A DNA stretch of 64,000 nt from Acinetobacter suaedae (GCF_008630915.1 NZ_CP043909.1:992001-1056000), one strand, 5' to 3'; numbered from the stretch's first letter, positions 36,108-45,575 are shown. The notes: generated by a model not told the origin, from the letters alone. Numbers and translations: made by a program.

Positions 36108-37391
36108 TTATTTTGGTGCCCAAGCAGGTTCACGAACTTCACCTTGCTCGCTTGGTAAATTCATACGGAAACGACCATCAGTAGACATGATTGACAGCAA
36201 GCCACGATTGCCTTCACGTGTTGCATAAACAACCATTTGACCGTTTGGTGAGAAGCTTGGTGATTCATCCAAGCTGGTTGGGGTCAAGATATTTGTAATC
36301 CCTGTATTAATATCTTGGAGTGCAACTTTATAGCTGCTTCCACTTGGGCGATGGACTAGAGCGAGTCTTTTACCATCCGCACTTATGGTTCCACGTGCAT
36401 TGAATGCACCACGGAAAGTTAAGCGTCGTACAGATTTATCAGCAAAGGTATAGCGATAAATTTGTGGTGAACCGCCGCGATCAGAAGTGAAAATAAATGA
36501 TTTACCATCTGGTGCATAACGCGCCTCAGTATCAATCGCAGTATCATTGGTCATACGTTGTACTTGACGTGTATTTAAATTCATTTGGTAAATTTCAGGA
36601 TTACCATGCATCGATGCGGTAAATAACATCGATTGACCATCAGGTGAGAAACTCGGCGCGCCATTTAATCCTCTAAAGCTTGCGAGTACTTCACGTTGAC
36701 CTGTAGATAAATCTTGTAGATAAATGGCTGGGCGTTTGGTTTCAAAAGAAACGTAAGCGATTTTCTTTGCATCAGGCGTCCAGGTCGGAGAGAGGATAGG
36801 ATCACGTGACGAAAGTACGGTTTTCGGCTGCTCGCCATCTGTATCAGCAATTTGTAAAGTGTAACGTTGAGCTGGGTTTGCTTGATTGCGGAGTACATAA
36901 GCAATACGACCACTAAAGTCACCTGGAATGCCAGTCAATGCTTGATAGATAGCATCACTGATCATATGCCCAGCTTGACGTACACGGCCTGCAGGTACAG
37001 TCAAAACCTCATTAAGTAAGTATTGTTGTTTTTGTACATCATACAGCTGATAGTGAATTTCAAAGGTATTGGCATTGATCGCCTTACTTTGACCAACCAC
37101 AACATACGGAACACCCGCGTTCTGCCAATCACTTGCCTGAATCTGATTCATGCTGGCAGTTGCAGGTAAGTTTTGTGAGGCACTAGTAAAACGACCAGAA
37201 CGATTCAGGTCACTTTCAACAATGGGGTAGATCGCATTGTCATTTGTAAATGGAACAATAGCGATTTTGGGTGCTTTTTCAGGTGCTTTTGCAATCTCCA
37301 ATTGAAGCTGCGCAAAAGCTGTCATTGGAATAGCGGCACTAATTGCAGTAAAAACGGCAATTGCGATGAGATGCTTACGAGTCTTTTCCAT
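36108..37391 (-). CDS. tolB: Tol-Pal system protein TolB
   Basis: TolB is the periplasmic part of the Tol-Pal machine, which tethers the outer membrane during division. The 427-residue precursor has a signal peptide (about 1-27, ending AFA), an N-terminal alpha/beta domain (IAIVPFTNDNAIYPIVESDL) and a six-bladed beta-propeller with repeated motifs such as SPTWTPDAKKIAYVS, APSFSPDGQSMLFTA and YAPDGKSFIFTSDRGG. The start lies 98 bases after tolA, the longest gap in the cluster, so a secondary promoter is possible. Confidence 0.95.
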   Translation of the reverse strand: MEKTRKHLIAIAVFTAISAAIPMTAFAQLQLEIAKAPEKAPKIAIVPFTNDNAIYPIVESDLNRSGRFTSASQNLPATASMNQIQASDWQNAGVPYVVVGQSKAINANTFEIHYQLYDVQKQQYLLNEVLTVPAGRVRQAGHMISDAIYQALTGIPGDFSGRIAYVLRNQANPAQRYTLQIADTDGEQPKTVLSSRDPILSPTWTPDAKKIAYVSFETKRPAIYLQDLSTGQREVLASFRGLNGAPSFSPDGQSMLFTASMHGNPEIYQMNLNTRQVQRMTNDTAIDTEARYAPDGKSFIFTSDRGGSPQIYRYTFADKSVRRLTFRGAFNARGTISADGKRLALVHRPSGSSYKVALQDINTGITNILTPTSLDESPSFSPNGQMVVYATREGNRGLLSIMSTDGRFRMNLPSEQGEVREPAWAPK

Positions 37392-37489
37392 AGTTACAAT
37401 TACTTGCTCTCGTTTTTTGTGGCTGTTGATTATTTAACATAGTTACATGCTTTGTGCTATTACAAGCATGTAACGTTAACCATTTATTA

Positions 37490-38794
37490 CTATTTTGCTG
37501 TGAAATTTGAAGTAAAGCTTCGAGCCTCACGTCTTGCATCTGGATCTTCTGGCATCGGGTAAGGTGCTGCTGCCCGTATCGCTGCTTCAACACTGGCTTT
37601 AACATCAGGATCACTTGCTGTTACAACAACAGATAAGACCGCACCACTATCACTTAATGTTACACGGGCACTAGCTCTTTGACCTGATGAGCCTAATGGC
37701 ATATTCCAAGCACGGTAAATTTTCTGTTCGAAATCACGTTTAGCTGTTGAAGCAATACGTCTAGATTCAGCCTTTTTCTGTGCAGCCTCTTGTTCCGCCT
37801 GTTTTGCAGCTGCTGCTTTAGCATCGGCTTCAGCTTTTGCTTTAGCATCTGCCTCAGCCTTACGTTTAGCGTCAGCCTCGGCTTTTGCTTTGGCATCTGC
37901 CTCGGCTTTGCGTTTAGCGTCAGCCTCCGCTTTTGCTTTGGCATCTGCTTCGGCTTTGCGTTTAGCATCTGCTTCGGCTTTGCGTTTAGCATCAGCCTCG
38001 GCTTTGCGTTTAGCATCAGCCTCGGCTTTTGCTTTGGCATCAGCCTCGGCTTTTGCTTTGGCATCAGCTTCGGCTTTGCGTTTAGCATCTGCCTCAGCCT
38101 TACGTTTAGCGTCAGCCTCCGCTTTTGCTTTGGCATCAGCTTCGGCTTTGCGTTTAGCATCTGCCTCAGCCTTACGTTTAGCGTCAGCCTCCGCTTTTGC
38201 TTTGGCATCAGCTTCGGCTTTGCGTTTAGCATCTGCCTCAGCCTTACGTTTAGCGTCAGCCTCCGCTTTTGCTTTGGCATCAGCTTCGGCTTTGCGTTTA
38301 GCATCAGCCTCAGCCTTACGTTTAGCGTCAGCCTCCGCTTTTGCTTTGGCATCTGCTTCGGCTTTGCGTTTAGCATCAGCCTCAGCCTTACGTTTAGTAT
38401 CTGCTTCGGCTTTGCGTTTAGCATCTGCGTCAGCTTTTTGTTGTTGTGCAGCTAGTTTTTCCCGTTGGATTTGTTCTACCCTTTGTTTTTCAGCTGCAAG
38501 TTCATCTTCTGTCGGCTGTGATGGTGTTGCTGGTAAATTTTGTGGCAGCGTTTCATCTATAATAGGACTTTGAATTTCTTCGGCTTGATTTTCAGCTGTC
38601 GTCTCAAAATCCATTGTTTGAGGTAGGTCATCTGGATTAACCAAAATCGTTTTTACTTTTTTTGGTTGCTCAAGAGGTTTGCTCATACCTAAATACAATA
38701 GGCCAACAATAGCTACAGCATGAATACCAAGCGTAAAACCTAGCGCGATCGCATTTTGTTTTTGTTTAAAAGGTGGCTTTTGAAATCTTTTCAT
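37490..38794 (-). CDS. tolA: Tol-Pal system protein TolA with long repeat domain
   Basis: TolA spans the periplasm between TolQR and TolB/Pal. The 434 residues consist of a cytoplasmic start, one membrane helix at about 16-36, a linker with Glu and Gln to 122, then domain II (about 124-323) built of 25 near-perfect eight-residue units of the form DAK(R/A)KAEA, and domain III from about 340, with FEQKIYRAWNMPLGS and ARVTLSDSGAVLSVVVT. Domain II should be a long single helix. Length of this domain varies with repeat number. The tolR stop lies four bases upstream. Function in cell constriction and colicin or phage entry is known for the family. Confidence 0.93.
   Translation of the reverse strand: MKRFQKPPFKQKQNAIALGFTLGIHAVAIVGLLYLGMSKPLEQPKKVKTILVNPDDLPQTMDFETTAENQAEEIQSPIIDETLPQNLPATPSQPTEDELAAEKQRVEQIQREKLAAQQQKADADAKRKAEADTKRKAEADAKRKAEADAKAKAEADAKRKAEADAKRKAEADAKAKAEADAKRKAEADAKRKAEADAKAKAEADAKRKAEADAKRKAEADAKAKAEADAKRKAEADAKRKAEADAKAKAEADAKAKAEADAKRKAEADAKRKAEADAKRKAEADAKAKAEADAKRKAEADAKAKAEADAKRKAEADAKAKAEADAKAAAAKQAEQEAAQKKAESRRIASTAKRDFEQKIYRAWNMPLGSSGQRASARVTLSDSGAVLSVVVTASDPDVKASVEAAIRAAAPYPMPEDPDARREARSFTSNFTAK
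37826..38425 (-). repeat. 24-bp tandem repeat array within tolA
   Basis: About 25 consecutive 24-bp units encode DAKRKAEA or DAKAKAEA, with one DTKRKAEA. A higher-order 72-bp unit (RK, RK, AK) is seen about five times in residues 132-251. Codon differences between units (GCA/GCT/GCC, CGC/CGT) show some divergence, but many units are identical, so slippage or recombination can change their number. Short-read assemblies may miscount it. Confidence 0.9.
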
Positions 38795-38797
38795 AGC

Positions 38798-39250
38798 TTA
38801 TTCTAACGGCTTAGTCAGCAAGCCTACTTCAGTTAGACCAGCATTTTGTAAACTTGCCATTAGAGCAATCACATCACCATAAGGGCGTGATTGATCACCA
38901 TTGACCAAGACGGTTAGCGTTTTATTTTCTTGCTCAGCCTTGGTTTGAGCATCATTTAAAATACTTTCTAACTCCTGAAATGATAGAACCTGACTTTTAT
39001 CATGATCTTTGTATTCTAAATAAATATTGCCATTACTACCGAGCGTAACGATAGGAGGGCGTTCTTTTGACTCTATTGGATTGTTATTTGCTTGTGGCAA
39101 ATCAACCTTGATTCCACTAGTAATCATTGGTGCTGTAACCATAAAAATGACTAACAGCACAAGCATGACATCAATATAAGGAACGACATTCATATCGCTT
39201 TTGAGAGGCTTTTTAATGCGTTCAAAGCGCCCTGATCGTTGAATCGCCAT
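38798..39250 (-). CDS. tolR: Tol-Pal system protein TolR
   Basis: TolR forms, with TolQ, the proton channel that powers TolA. The 150-residue protein has one membrane helix at about 22-44 that contains the conserved Asp27 (PYIDVMLVLLVIF), which is needed for proton use, and a periplasmic domain with GIKVDLPQA near its start and DQSRPYGDVIALMASLQNAG near its end. Its ATG overlaps the tolQ stop (TAATG), so the proteins are made together. Confidence 0.95.
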   Translation of the reverse strand: MAIQRSGRFERIKKPLKSDMNVVPYIDVMLVLLVIFMVTAPMITSGIKVDLPQANNNPIESKERPPIVTLGSNGNIYLEYKDHDKSQVLSFQELESILNDAQTKAEQENKTLTVLVNGDQSRPYGDVIALMASLQNAGLTEVGLLTKPLE

Positions 39251-39948
39251 TATGCATCTTCCTGTGCCGTTCCAATCGATTGACGTTGCAACAGCGCCAC
39301 CATTTCTTCAGCAAAAAGAGCACGATCTGAATAGATAGCTTCACCTTTCGCTGTAAAATGGTTAAAAGCAAGTACTGCAGGAATCGCAGCAAATAGACCA
39401 ATTGCAGTTGCAATCAATGCTTCCGCGATCCCTGGGGCAACAGTGGCTAAAGTCACTTGATCAACTGCAGCAAGACCAATAAAGGCATTCATGATGCCCC
39501 AAACGGTACCGAATAAACCTACATATGGTGCAACGGAACCAATACTTGCTAGTACGCCTAAGTTTTGCTCTAAATCACCTTGTTCGCGACTTAAACCAAC
39601 ACGTAACATGCGCTCAGTGCCCTCAATGGTTTGGCTCGTATCTGCCTTGCGTTTTTTTAGTTTAAAAAACTCAGACAAACCTTGGTAAAAAACATCTTCT
39701 AAGCCGCGACGTTTGGTATTGAGTTGAGCATTGTTATATAAGGTGTTGAGTTCAGCACCTGACCAGAACATTTTTTGAAAATGCTCATCATCTTGTCCAG
39801 TTTTTTTAAAGCTCATATGTAATTTAGCAATCACATACCAACTGTATATTGAGGCAAGTAATAAGATCAGCATGACCAGTTGTACAACAGGGCTTGCTTG
39901 TAAAATAAGGTCAGAAATGTGCATTGAAGATTCTAAATTAGTTGCCAT
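39250..39948 (-). CDS. tolQ: Tol-Pal system protein TolQ
   Basis: TolQ is the ExbB/MotA-like proton channel subunit. The 232 residues have three membrane helices, near 15-40, 140-160 and 170-200. The family motif is in the second and third: GSVAPYVGLFGTVWGIMNAF and APGIAEALIATAIGLFAAIPAVLAFN, the latter seen here in part as GIAEALIATAIGL. It is the second gene of the cluster, 19 bases after ybgC. Confidence 0.95.
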   Translation of the reverse strand: MATNLESSMHISDLILQASPVVQLVMLILLLASIYSWYVIAKLHMSFKKTGQDDEHFQKMFWSGAELNTLYNNAQLNTKRRGLEDVFYQGLSEFFKLKKRKADTSQTIEGTERMLRVGLSREQGDLEQNLGVLASIGSVAPYVGLFGTVWGIMNAFIGLAAVDQVTLATVAPGIAEALIATAIGLFAAIPAVLAFNHFTAKGEAIYSDRALFAEEMVALLQRQSIGTAQEDA

Positions 39949-39967
39949 AAGTCACTGTGCCAAAGGT

Positions 39968-40381
39968 TTATTTTTCGTCCTGTGCTAATTCTTTTTGAAT
40001 CAGATCACGAATCTCTTGAGGGAGTCGTCGAGGCATTAATTCTTTGTTTAAACATGCCAATACGACCTCACCAGAAGCCAGCAAGATTTCACCACGATAT
40101 ATATTTTGTTGCAATACAAAAGATGCAGCTTTACACGAAATAACACGTGCTGTAACGGTAATCAAATCATCCATTAATATAGGGCGTACATATTTGACTT
40201 GAATTTGGTGCACAACGAAGTTGTAGTCTTGTTGGTGCCAGTAGTGATCTACACCGGCTGCGCGTAACCATTCGGTACGTGCTCGTTCCATGAAGCGAAT
40301 GTGATTAGCATGGTAGACGATACCGCCTGCATCTGTATCTTCAATATATACACGGATGTTAAATTCAAAATGATTCGCCAT
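39968..40381 (-). CDS. ybgC: Tol-Pal system-associated acyl-CoA thioesterase
   Basis: The 137-residue hot-dog fold protein has the 4HBT signature IEDTDAGGIVYHANHIRFM with its catalytic Asp, and ARTEWLRAAG. YbgC hydrolyses short acyl-CoA or acyl-ACP in the cytosol and is almost always the first tol-pal gene. I place the start at ATG 40381, with GGA eight bases upstream and the standard N-terminus; earlier in-frame starts (to 40465) add 28 residues unlike the family. The cluster promoter must lie upstream, in 40382-40584. Confidence 0.92.
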   Translation of the reverse strand: MANHFEFNIRVYIEDTDAGGIVYHANHIRFMERARTEWLRAAGVDHYWHQQDYNFVVHQIQVKYVRPILMDDLITVTARVISCKAASFVLQQNIYRGEILLASGEVVLACLNKELMPRRLPQEIRDLIQKELAQDEK

Positions 40382-40584
40382 GAGAGTATTCCGTTTTAGT
40401 TCACTATGGAGCTTTGTATTTAATATATGACTATTGAATAAAACTTTGGTTCTATTCAATATCATAAACCAGCTTTAAATACGGGGCAGTTTAGCAGATT
40501 GAATACTAAGTCCTATGGCACAACCTTTCAATTGCGATTGCCGTATTTATTGTCTAAAACGGAACATCCTACGCGGTAGGTGAT

Positions 40585-41925
40585 TTATTGCTTGGGTTGT
40601 TTCCAAGCTGCTTGAACTTGCTTAGATATATTGGGGTAATCCAACACAAATCTTATATGTAACTCTGTTCCTGTTTTTAATGTCGCATCATCTACAATAA
40701 AATAAGGGTTGTGATTCGGAGCTGCCTGCTTTAGATCTTGATTCTCTGGTGTTGCACCTAAGAAAACAAAGAGTGAGGGCATTAATTTTCCATAATAGGC
40801 GAAATCTTCACTTGCGCTCTCATTGTGATCTAAAACATGCAGTTTAGAATCTCCAGCAACTTTAGCTAATGTTGGTTGGATCAGTTGAGTAAGTACTTTA
40901 TCATTCATGGTTACCGGGGCATAAGGTGCAATTTCAACTTTAGCTGTTACATCATTGGCTTGAGCATTATGTTCAACTAGCGATGGTAAACTTTTTAGGA
41001 TATTGTCTCGTATTTGTTCGTTATTAGAACGGATAGTACCTACCATATTGACTTGTTCAGGAATGACATTACCTGCTGTACCACCTTGAATATTGCCAAT
41101 ACTGATTACGCCCATACCTTGAGTTAAGTCTGTTCTTCGGCTAATAAGACTTTGTAAATTATTAATCATTTGAGCCGATGCATAAACTGGGTCTCTGCCT
41201 AACCAAGGCGTTGAACCGTGAACTTGTTTGCCATTGACCTGAATACGTAAGTGATCAGCGCTGTTTAAAATTGCACCATCTTTATAATAAAGGTGACCAC
41301 TTTTCATGCCAGCAGCGACATGTATTCCAAAAATTGCTTCGGGTTTATAATCTTTAAATGCACCATCTGCGATCATTTTTCTTGAACCTATTTGATCACC
41401 GTGTGTGAAGTTGTCTATATCTGCACCTCCTTCTTCGGCAGGTTGAAAAACAAAGATGACTGTGCCTGATATTTGATTTTTATGGGCAGCCAAAATTTTT
41501 GCCGCACCTAACAGCATTGCAGTGTGTGCATCGTGGCCACAAGCATGCATGACATAACTTTCCTTACCTTGATAAATTGCCTTTTGTTTACTGGCAAACG
41601 GAACACCGCTCTTTTCTTCCATGGGTAAAGCATCCATATCAGCTCGCAGCGCAATGATTGGACCAGGTTTATCTCCTTTTAATATGCCAATAACACCAGT
41701 TTTTGCATAACCTGTTTTGACTTGAATACCATAAGACTTTAATTCTTTTTGAACTAGGGCTGATGTTTTAAACTCCATATTACCTAGTTCAGGATATTGG
41801 TGAATGTGTTGTCTTAATTGAATTACGTGATTTTCATTTTGCTTTGTAGCATCTTTTACCCAATCAGCTAAGCTCAATTGGCTTATTAAGGTAAGTGGAA
41901 GAAGTAAAGCAACTCTTTTATACAT
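40585..41925 (-). CDS. Exported M20-family amidohydrolase
   Basis: This 446-residue protein belongs to the M20D amidohydrolases (hippurate hydrolase, IAA-amino acid hydrolase and N-acyl-amino acid amidohydrolase). Metal-binding motifs are HPELG-like YPELGNMEF, RADMDALP, HACGHDAHTAMLLG (Cys129, His131), and FQPAEEGGAD. The dimerisation domain follows (GSTPWLGRDPVYAS), then the catalytic domain ends with ESASEDFAYYG. Unusually, it has a signal peptide (1-20, SLA before DW), so it acts in the periplasm. GAGGATAAATATATG gives a good start. The substrate is unknown; it is a single gene. Confidence 0.88.
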   Translation of the reverse strand: MYKRVALLLPLTLISQLSLADWVKDATKQNENHVIQLRQHIHQYPELGNMEFKTSALVQKELKSYGIQVKTGYAKTGVIGILKGDKPGPIIALRADMDALPMEEKSGVPFASKQKAIYQGKESYVMHACGHDAHTAMLLGAAKILAAHKNQISGTVIFVFQPAEEGGADIDNFTHGDQIGSRKMIADGAFKDYKPEAIFGIHVAAGMKSGHLYYKDGAILNSADHLRIQVNGKQVHGSTPWLGRDPVYASAQMINNLQSLISRRTDLTQGMGVISIGNIQGGTAGNVIPEQVNMVGTIRSNNEQIRDNILKSLPSLVEHNAQANDVTAKVEIAPYAPVTMNDKVLTQLIQPTLAKVAGDSKLHVLDHNESASEDFAYYGKLMPSLFVFLGATPENQDLKQAAPNHNPYFIVDDATLKTGTELHIRFVLDYPNISKQVQAAWKQPKQ

Positions 41926-42106
41926 ATATTTATCCTCAAAATATAATTGTTGATCAAGTTTGGTTTGTTATAGGTTTCTTATAATTCAGTTTTTTAGAAT
42001 ATCAAAAAATCAATAAGGTATAAAAAAATACTTAAAAAGTATGGAAGTTTTATTTGATTGATAAGACGATATTTATTCTTTTAAAAAACAAAACTGAAAT
42101 TTAACA

Positions 42107-42128
42107 AGGAAGAGAATTTTCTCTTCCT
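42107..42128. terminator. Palindromic hairpin after ruvB
   Basis: AGGAAGAGAA and TTCTCTTCCT are perfect arms around TT, five bases beyond the ruvB stop. The sequence after it on the minus strand (TGTTAAATTT) is only moderately T-rich, so it is a probable rather than a sure terminator. Confidence 0.6.
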
Positions 42129-42132
42129 CTGT

Positions 42133-43137
42133 TTAGTTTTTAGGCTCAGGCGGTGTCATACCAAATTGTAAATAAGCCATATTGGTTGCAATACGACCAC
42201 GTGCAGTTCGCATCACATAGCCTTGCTGAATCAAATAAGGTTCAATCACATCCTCCAGTGTTCCACTGTCTTCAGCCATTGCCGCAGCCAAAGCCTCAAC
42301 ACCAGTTGGTCGTCCTTCAAAACGTTCTAAAAGCATAGACAAATAACGGCGGTCTAATGTATCTAAGCCATCTTTATCAACATTTAACATATCTAAGGCG
42401 CGTTGCGCCATGTCTTGAGTAACCTCACCAGTCCCTTTGACTTGAGCATAGTCACGAACTCGACGTAATAGGCGGTTAGCAATACGAGGTGTGCCACGTG
42501 AGCGACGTGCAATTTCCATTGAGCCGTCATGCGTGATTGGTACATCCATGAGGTTTGCTGAACGAGTAACAATATGAGTTAAGTCTTCGACAGAGTAAAA
42601 CTCAAGACGCTGTACAATACCGAAACGATCGCGTAGAGGAGAGGTCAGTAAGCCAGCTCGTGTGGTTGCAGCTACGAGTGTAAATGGTGGTAAATCAAGC
42701 TTAATTGAACGGGCAGCAGGACCTTCACCAATCATAATATCGAGTTGATAATCCTCCATTGCCGGATAGAGAATTTCTTCAATTACGGGTGAAAGACGAT
42801 GAATTTCGTCAATAAACAGAACATCACCTTCTTCAAGATTGGTCAGCATTGCTGCTAAGTCACCAGCGCGTTCCAGTACTGGGCCAGAGGTTGACTTTAA
42901 ATTGCCACCCATTTCTCGCGCGATAATGTTTGCCAGTGTGGTTTTACCCAAACCTGGTGGACCAAAAATCAGGGTATGGTCTAAGGCCTCACCACGACCG
43001 CGAGCTGCGCCGATGAAGATTTCCATTTGCTCACGGACTACAGGTTGACCAATATAGTCAGCCAATGACGTAGGGCGAATGGCGCGATCAAAATGATCTT
43101 CTGGTTTTTCTGTTCCGCTAATAAGACGATCTTGCAT
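42133..43137 (-). CDS. ruvB: Holliday junction branch migration ATPase RuvB
   Basis: RuvB is the hexameric AAA+ motor that drives branch migration of Holliday junctions with RuvA. The 334 residues show Walker [10 protein letters not shown] (Lys65), Walker B FIDEIHRL, sensor 1 ATTRAG, the arginine finger in [10 protein letters not shown], and a winged-helix C-terminus ([17 protein letters not shown]). It starts seven bases after ruvA in one operon. Confidence 0.98.
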   Translation of the reverse strand: MQDRLISGTEKPEDHFDRAIRPTSLADYIGQPVVREQMEIFIGAARGRGEALDHTLIFGPPGLGKTTLANIIAREMGGNLKSTSGPVLERAGDLAAMLTNLEEGDVLFIDEIHRLSPVIEEILYPAMEDYQLDIMIGEGPAARSIKLDLPPFTLVAATTRAGLLTSPLRDRFGIVQRLEFYSVEDLTHIVTRSANLMDVPITHDGSMEIARRSRGTPRIANRLLRRVRDYAQVKGTGEVTQDMAQRALDMLNVDKDGLDTLDRRYLSMLLERFEGRPTGVEALAAAMAEDSGTLEDVIEPYLIQQGYVMRTARGRIATNMAYLQFGMTPPEPKN

Positions 43138-43144
43138 ATATCTA

Positions 43145-43750
43145 TTACTTCATCATGGATTTAAGCGCAGCACGAATAATATCGGCAGACTCAGTATAGT
43201 CTGCTTTCACAGCAGCTACAGCTTTTTGTGCTTCAGCAGGTTTATAACCCAACGATTGTAATGCAGCTTCTGCTTCGGCAACAGGTGAGTTTGCCATAAA
43301 TTGAATTTGAGCGGCTGCCGTATTTGTTGTGCCGCCAGTTGAATTTGCCAAAGCTTTAAAACGATCACGTAATTCAATCATTAAACGCTCGGCAGTTTTT
43401 TTACCGACACCAGGAACTTTAATCAGTGTATTGATATCATCATGCTCAATGGTATGAATCAGTAACTCAACACTCAATGTTGATAGGATACCTAAAGCCA
43501 TTTTAGGACCAACACCATTGACTTTTAGTAAGGTTCGGAAAATTGTCTTTTCCTGTGCATCACTAAAACCATAAAGTTGTTGGGCATCTTCACGAACCAC
43601 AAGATGTGTCCATAAAGTCACTTTCTGTCCTTTTTGTAATTGGCAAAATGTTGAAAGTGGCGTGTCAATTTCATAGCCAACACCATTTACATTGAGTAAG
43701 ACGGTTGGGGCTTCTAAGGCAAACACTTCGCCAATTAAACATCCGATCAT
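43145..43750 (-). CDS. ruvA: Holliday junction branch migration protein RuvA
   Basis: RuvA binds the four-way junction as a tetramer and loads RuvB. The 201 residues contain the N-terminal OB fold ([19 protein letters not shown]), two helix-hairpin-helix units ([14 protein letters not shown] and [17 protein letters not shown]), an acidic pin region, and the C-terminal RuvB-binding domain after a Thr/Ala linker ([13 protein letters not shown]). It is followed directly by ruvB. Upstream lies a dgt-like gene on the same strand; ruvC is not in the window. Confidence 0.97.
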   Translation of the reverse strand: MIGCLIGEVFALEAPTVLLNVNGVGYEIDTPLSTFCQLQKGQKVTLWTHLVVREDAQQLYGFSDAQEKTIFRTLLKVNGVGPKMALGILSTLSVELLIHTIEHDDINTLIKVPGVGKKTAERLMIELRDRFKALANSTGGTTNTAAAQIQFMANSPVAEAEAALQSLGYKPAEAQKAVAAVKADYTESADIIRAALKSMMK

Positions 43751-43804
43751 TGAGTCTTTTCACTTAGTTGTTGATGGTTGAATAGTAGATGCCATTTGTT
43801 CTAA

Positions 43805-43832
43805 ACGCAAAATGGCTTTCTGAATTTTGCGT
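43805..43832. promoter_or_regulatory. Inverted repeat between dgt and ruvA
   Basis: ACGCAAAAT and ATTTTGCGT are perfect 9-bp arms around ten bases, 55 bases upstream of the ruvA start. No T-run follows on the minus strand, so an operator or RNA hairpin is as likely as a terminator. It does not match a LexA box as I know it. Confidence 0.35.
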
Positions 43833-43882
43833 GACTATTATGCAAATAAAACAGTATAAAATAGCCTAAGTAAGTTCTTTGA

Positions 43883-45223
43883 TTAAAAGAATCCAACTTT
43901 ATTGCCTTTCAACTCTTGCGCCAAGCTATAGGCTTGGTGATCAGAGAATTTACTAATAATATCCAAAACCTGCATGATATTTTGATAATGGTTGCTTTGG
44001 AAGTTTGCGCCTGAGTGCTGCAAAATAGAAAGTAAACGCTGCTCTTTAAAACTTAATGTTTTATGAGGCATTGTTAGTGGAACAAAAGCATCCAAAATGG
44101 TTTGCAAACTTTGATGTGCAATAATTTCTAAGCCAGATTTTTGTGGATGTTCAAAAATACGGTCGCGTGCAAGGTTTTTTGCCGTTTGAATGCCTACTTC
44201 AATATCTGGTGAGCAATATTGTAAAAGACTACCTTTGAGTTGACCTGTAATAATCTCATAATGATGTTTTGCAAAAGCAGTCGTTACTTCGTCAACTAAG
44301 CGTTTCATGACTCGCCCACGCAAAGCGGCAATTTTTTGTTGCCAAGTGGTATGTGGTAAATGCAGTTCTTCTGGGCGACCAAAATCGGCGATTAAATTCA
44401 GAAAGATAGGTTCAACTTCATCATAATCCAACATATTAAGAATAATGCCATCTTCTAAATCAATCAGTGCATAACAAATATCATCAGCAGCTTCTAATAA
44501 GTAGGTCAATGGATGACGACAATAATGATAGTCACCGAGTTGAATCAAACCGAGTTGTTCCGCAAGCTGTTTTAAGATTTCTTTTTCGGATTGATAACAA
44601 CCGAATTTTGCCCGTTGATGTGAAGGTGTGTCACCTTGTTCATTAATGGTTTTGGATAACCACGGATATTTGAGATAAGCACCTAGTGTGGCACAGGTGA
44701 GGCGCATACCACCATCATTAGGGTGATAATCAATACGACTGAGTAAGCGTAGCCCTTGAGCATTGCCTTCAAACTGTCTTACATCAGCTTCTTCTTCTGG
44801 AGTCAGTTTGGTCAGAAAGTCTCGATGTGAGGCATCATCAAACCATTCACGAATGGCATATTCACCTGCATGACCAAAAGGGGGATTTCCAATGTCATGA
44901 GCTAAACATGCTGCTTGAATAATTGCACCAACATCGGCAGGGGAAATCCACATCGGTAATTCATCTTTGATTTTTTCTGCAGCTAGCATACCGAGTGAAC
45001 GACCAATACAAGAGACTTCAAGTGAATGAGTCAGACGTGTATGAATCCCATCATGTTGAGTCAGAGGGTGAACCTGTGTTTTTCTATTCAGTTGACGAAA
45101 ACTTTGGGAAAATATAATTCTGTCGTAGTCTTTGTGGAATGGGCTTCGAGCCAACTCATTGCTGCTTTTTTTACTACCTAAACGAATTGCAGATAGCAAT
45201 TCCAACCAACGCATTTGTTCCAT
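43883..45223 (-). CDS. dgt: dGTP triphosphohydrolase-like HD protein
   Basis: This 446-residue protein has the dGTPase signature: RLTHSLEVS, AACLAHDIGNPPFGHAGE with the HD pair, and DICYALIDLEDG. The H...HD...D motif binds a metal and splits dGTP to deoxyguanosine and triphosphate. The length is close to the group of dNTPases of 440-450 residues rather than the 505-residue E. coli Dgt, so the exact dNTP preference is open. It lies upstream of ruvA and ruvB on the same strand, 132 bases apart. The start ATG 45223 could also be ATG 45214. Confidence 0.87.
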   Translation of the reverse strand: MEQMRWLELLSAIRLGSKKSSNELARSPFHKDYDRIIFSQSFRQLNRKTQVHPLTQHDGIHTRLTHSLEVSCIGRSLGMLAAEKIKDELPMWISPADVGAIIQAACLAHDIGNPPFGHAGEYAIREWFDDASHRDFLTKLTPEEEADVRQFEGNAQGLRLLSRIDYHPNDGGMRLTCATLGAYLKYPWLSKTINEQGDTPSHQRAKFGCYQSEKEILKQLAEQLGLIQLGDYHYCRHPLTYLLEAADDICYALIDLEDGIILNMLDYDEVEPIFLNLIADFGRPEELHLPHTTWQQKIAALRGRVMKRLVDEVTTAFAKHHYEIITGQLKGSLLQYCSPDIEVGIQTAKNLARDRIFEHPQKSGLEIIAHQSLQTILDAFVPLTMPHKTLSFKEQRLLSILQHSGANFQSNHYQNIMQVLDIISKFSDHQAYSLAQELKGNKVGFF

Positions 45224-45575
45224 TTATCATTATTCAAACTAAGTTCGCTTCATCATGCCAAAAAAAAGATTAAAGCACTAGCTTAGCGCGACATAGATTG
45301 TCTTGTTGATACAAAACTAAATCAGAATAATCACTAAAATAATCGGTCAAATATTTAAAAAACTGAAATGTGATTTGTTCTGCAAAATAAAAGAATTGTT
45401 ACGAATAAAGTAAAATAGATCAGGCGAGACAGAAATAGGGCATTCATCGTCGAAAACTCTGATTTTTAAGTTGGATATGGCTAGCTGAAAAGAGGCTTTC
45501 ACAGTAGAATATGCGCTCTTTCATAAGTCACATTGCGGTGGGTCTGTTCGATCTGCCCGTGGAGCCAAAGTCAAC
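45224..45575. other. Intergenic region between divergent dgt and purL
   Basis: This 352-base gap contains no coding region I can support. It is AT-rich in its first two thirds. From about 45500 to 45575 it becomes GC-richer (GCGGTGGGTCTGTTCG, CTGCCCGTGGAGCC), which is the likely purL leader, and GGAG at 45560-45563 may be a ribosome binding site 12 bases before the start. TAGAAT at 45505-45510 is a possible -10 without a good -35. Confidence 0.5.

Noticed and set aside
37826..38425. CRISPR-like appearance of the repeats
   Set aside because: The units are contiguous without spacers and encode the TolA helix in frame.
37693..38573. Long open frames of more than 200 codons in other frames over the tolA repeats
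   Set aside because: They are a by-product of the 24-bp repeat, which keeps other frames open; their products are low-complexity repeats with no start signals of their own.
40382..40465. 28-residue extension of YbgC
   Set aside because: Family proteins begin at about ATG 40381, and the extension has no supporting ribosome site.
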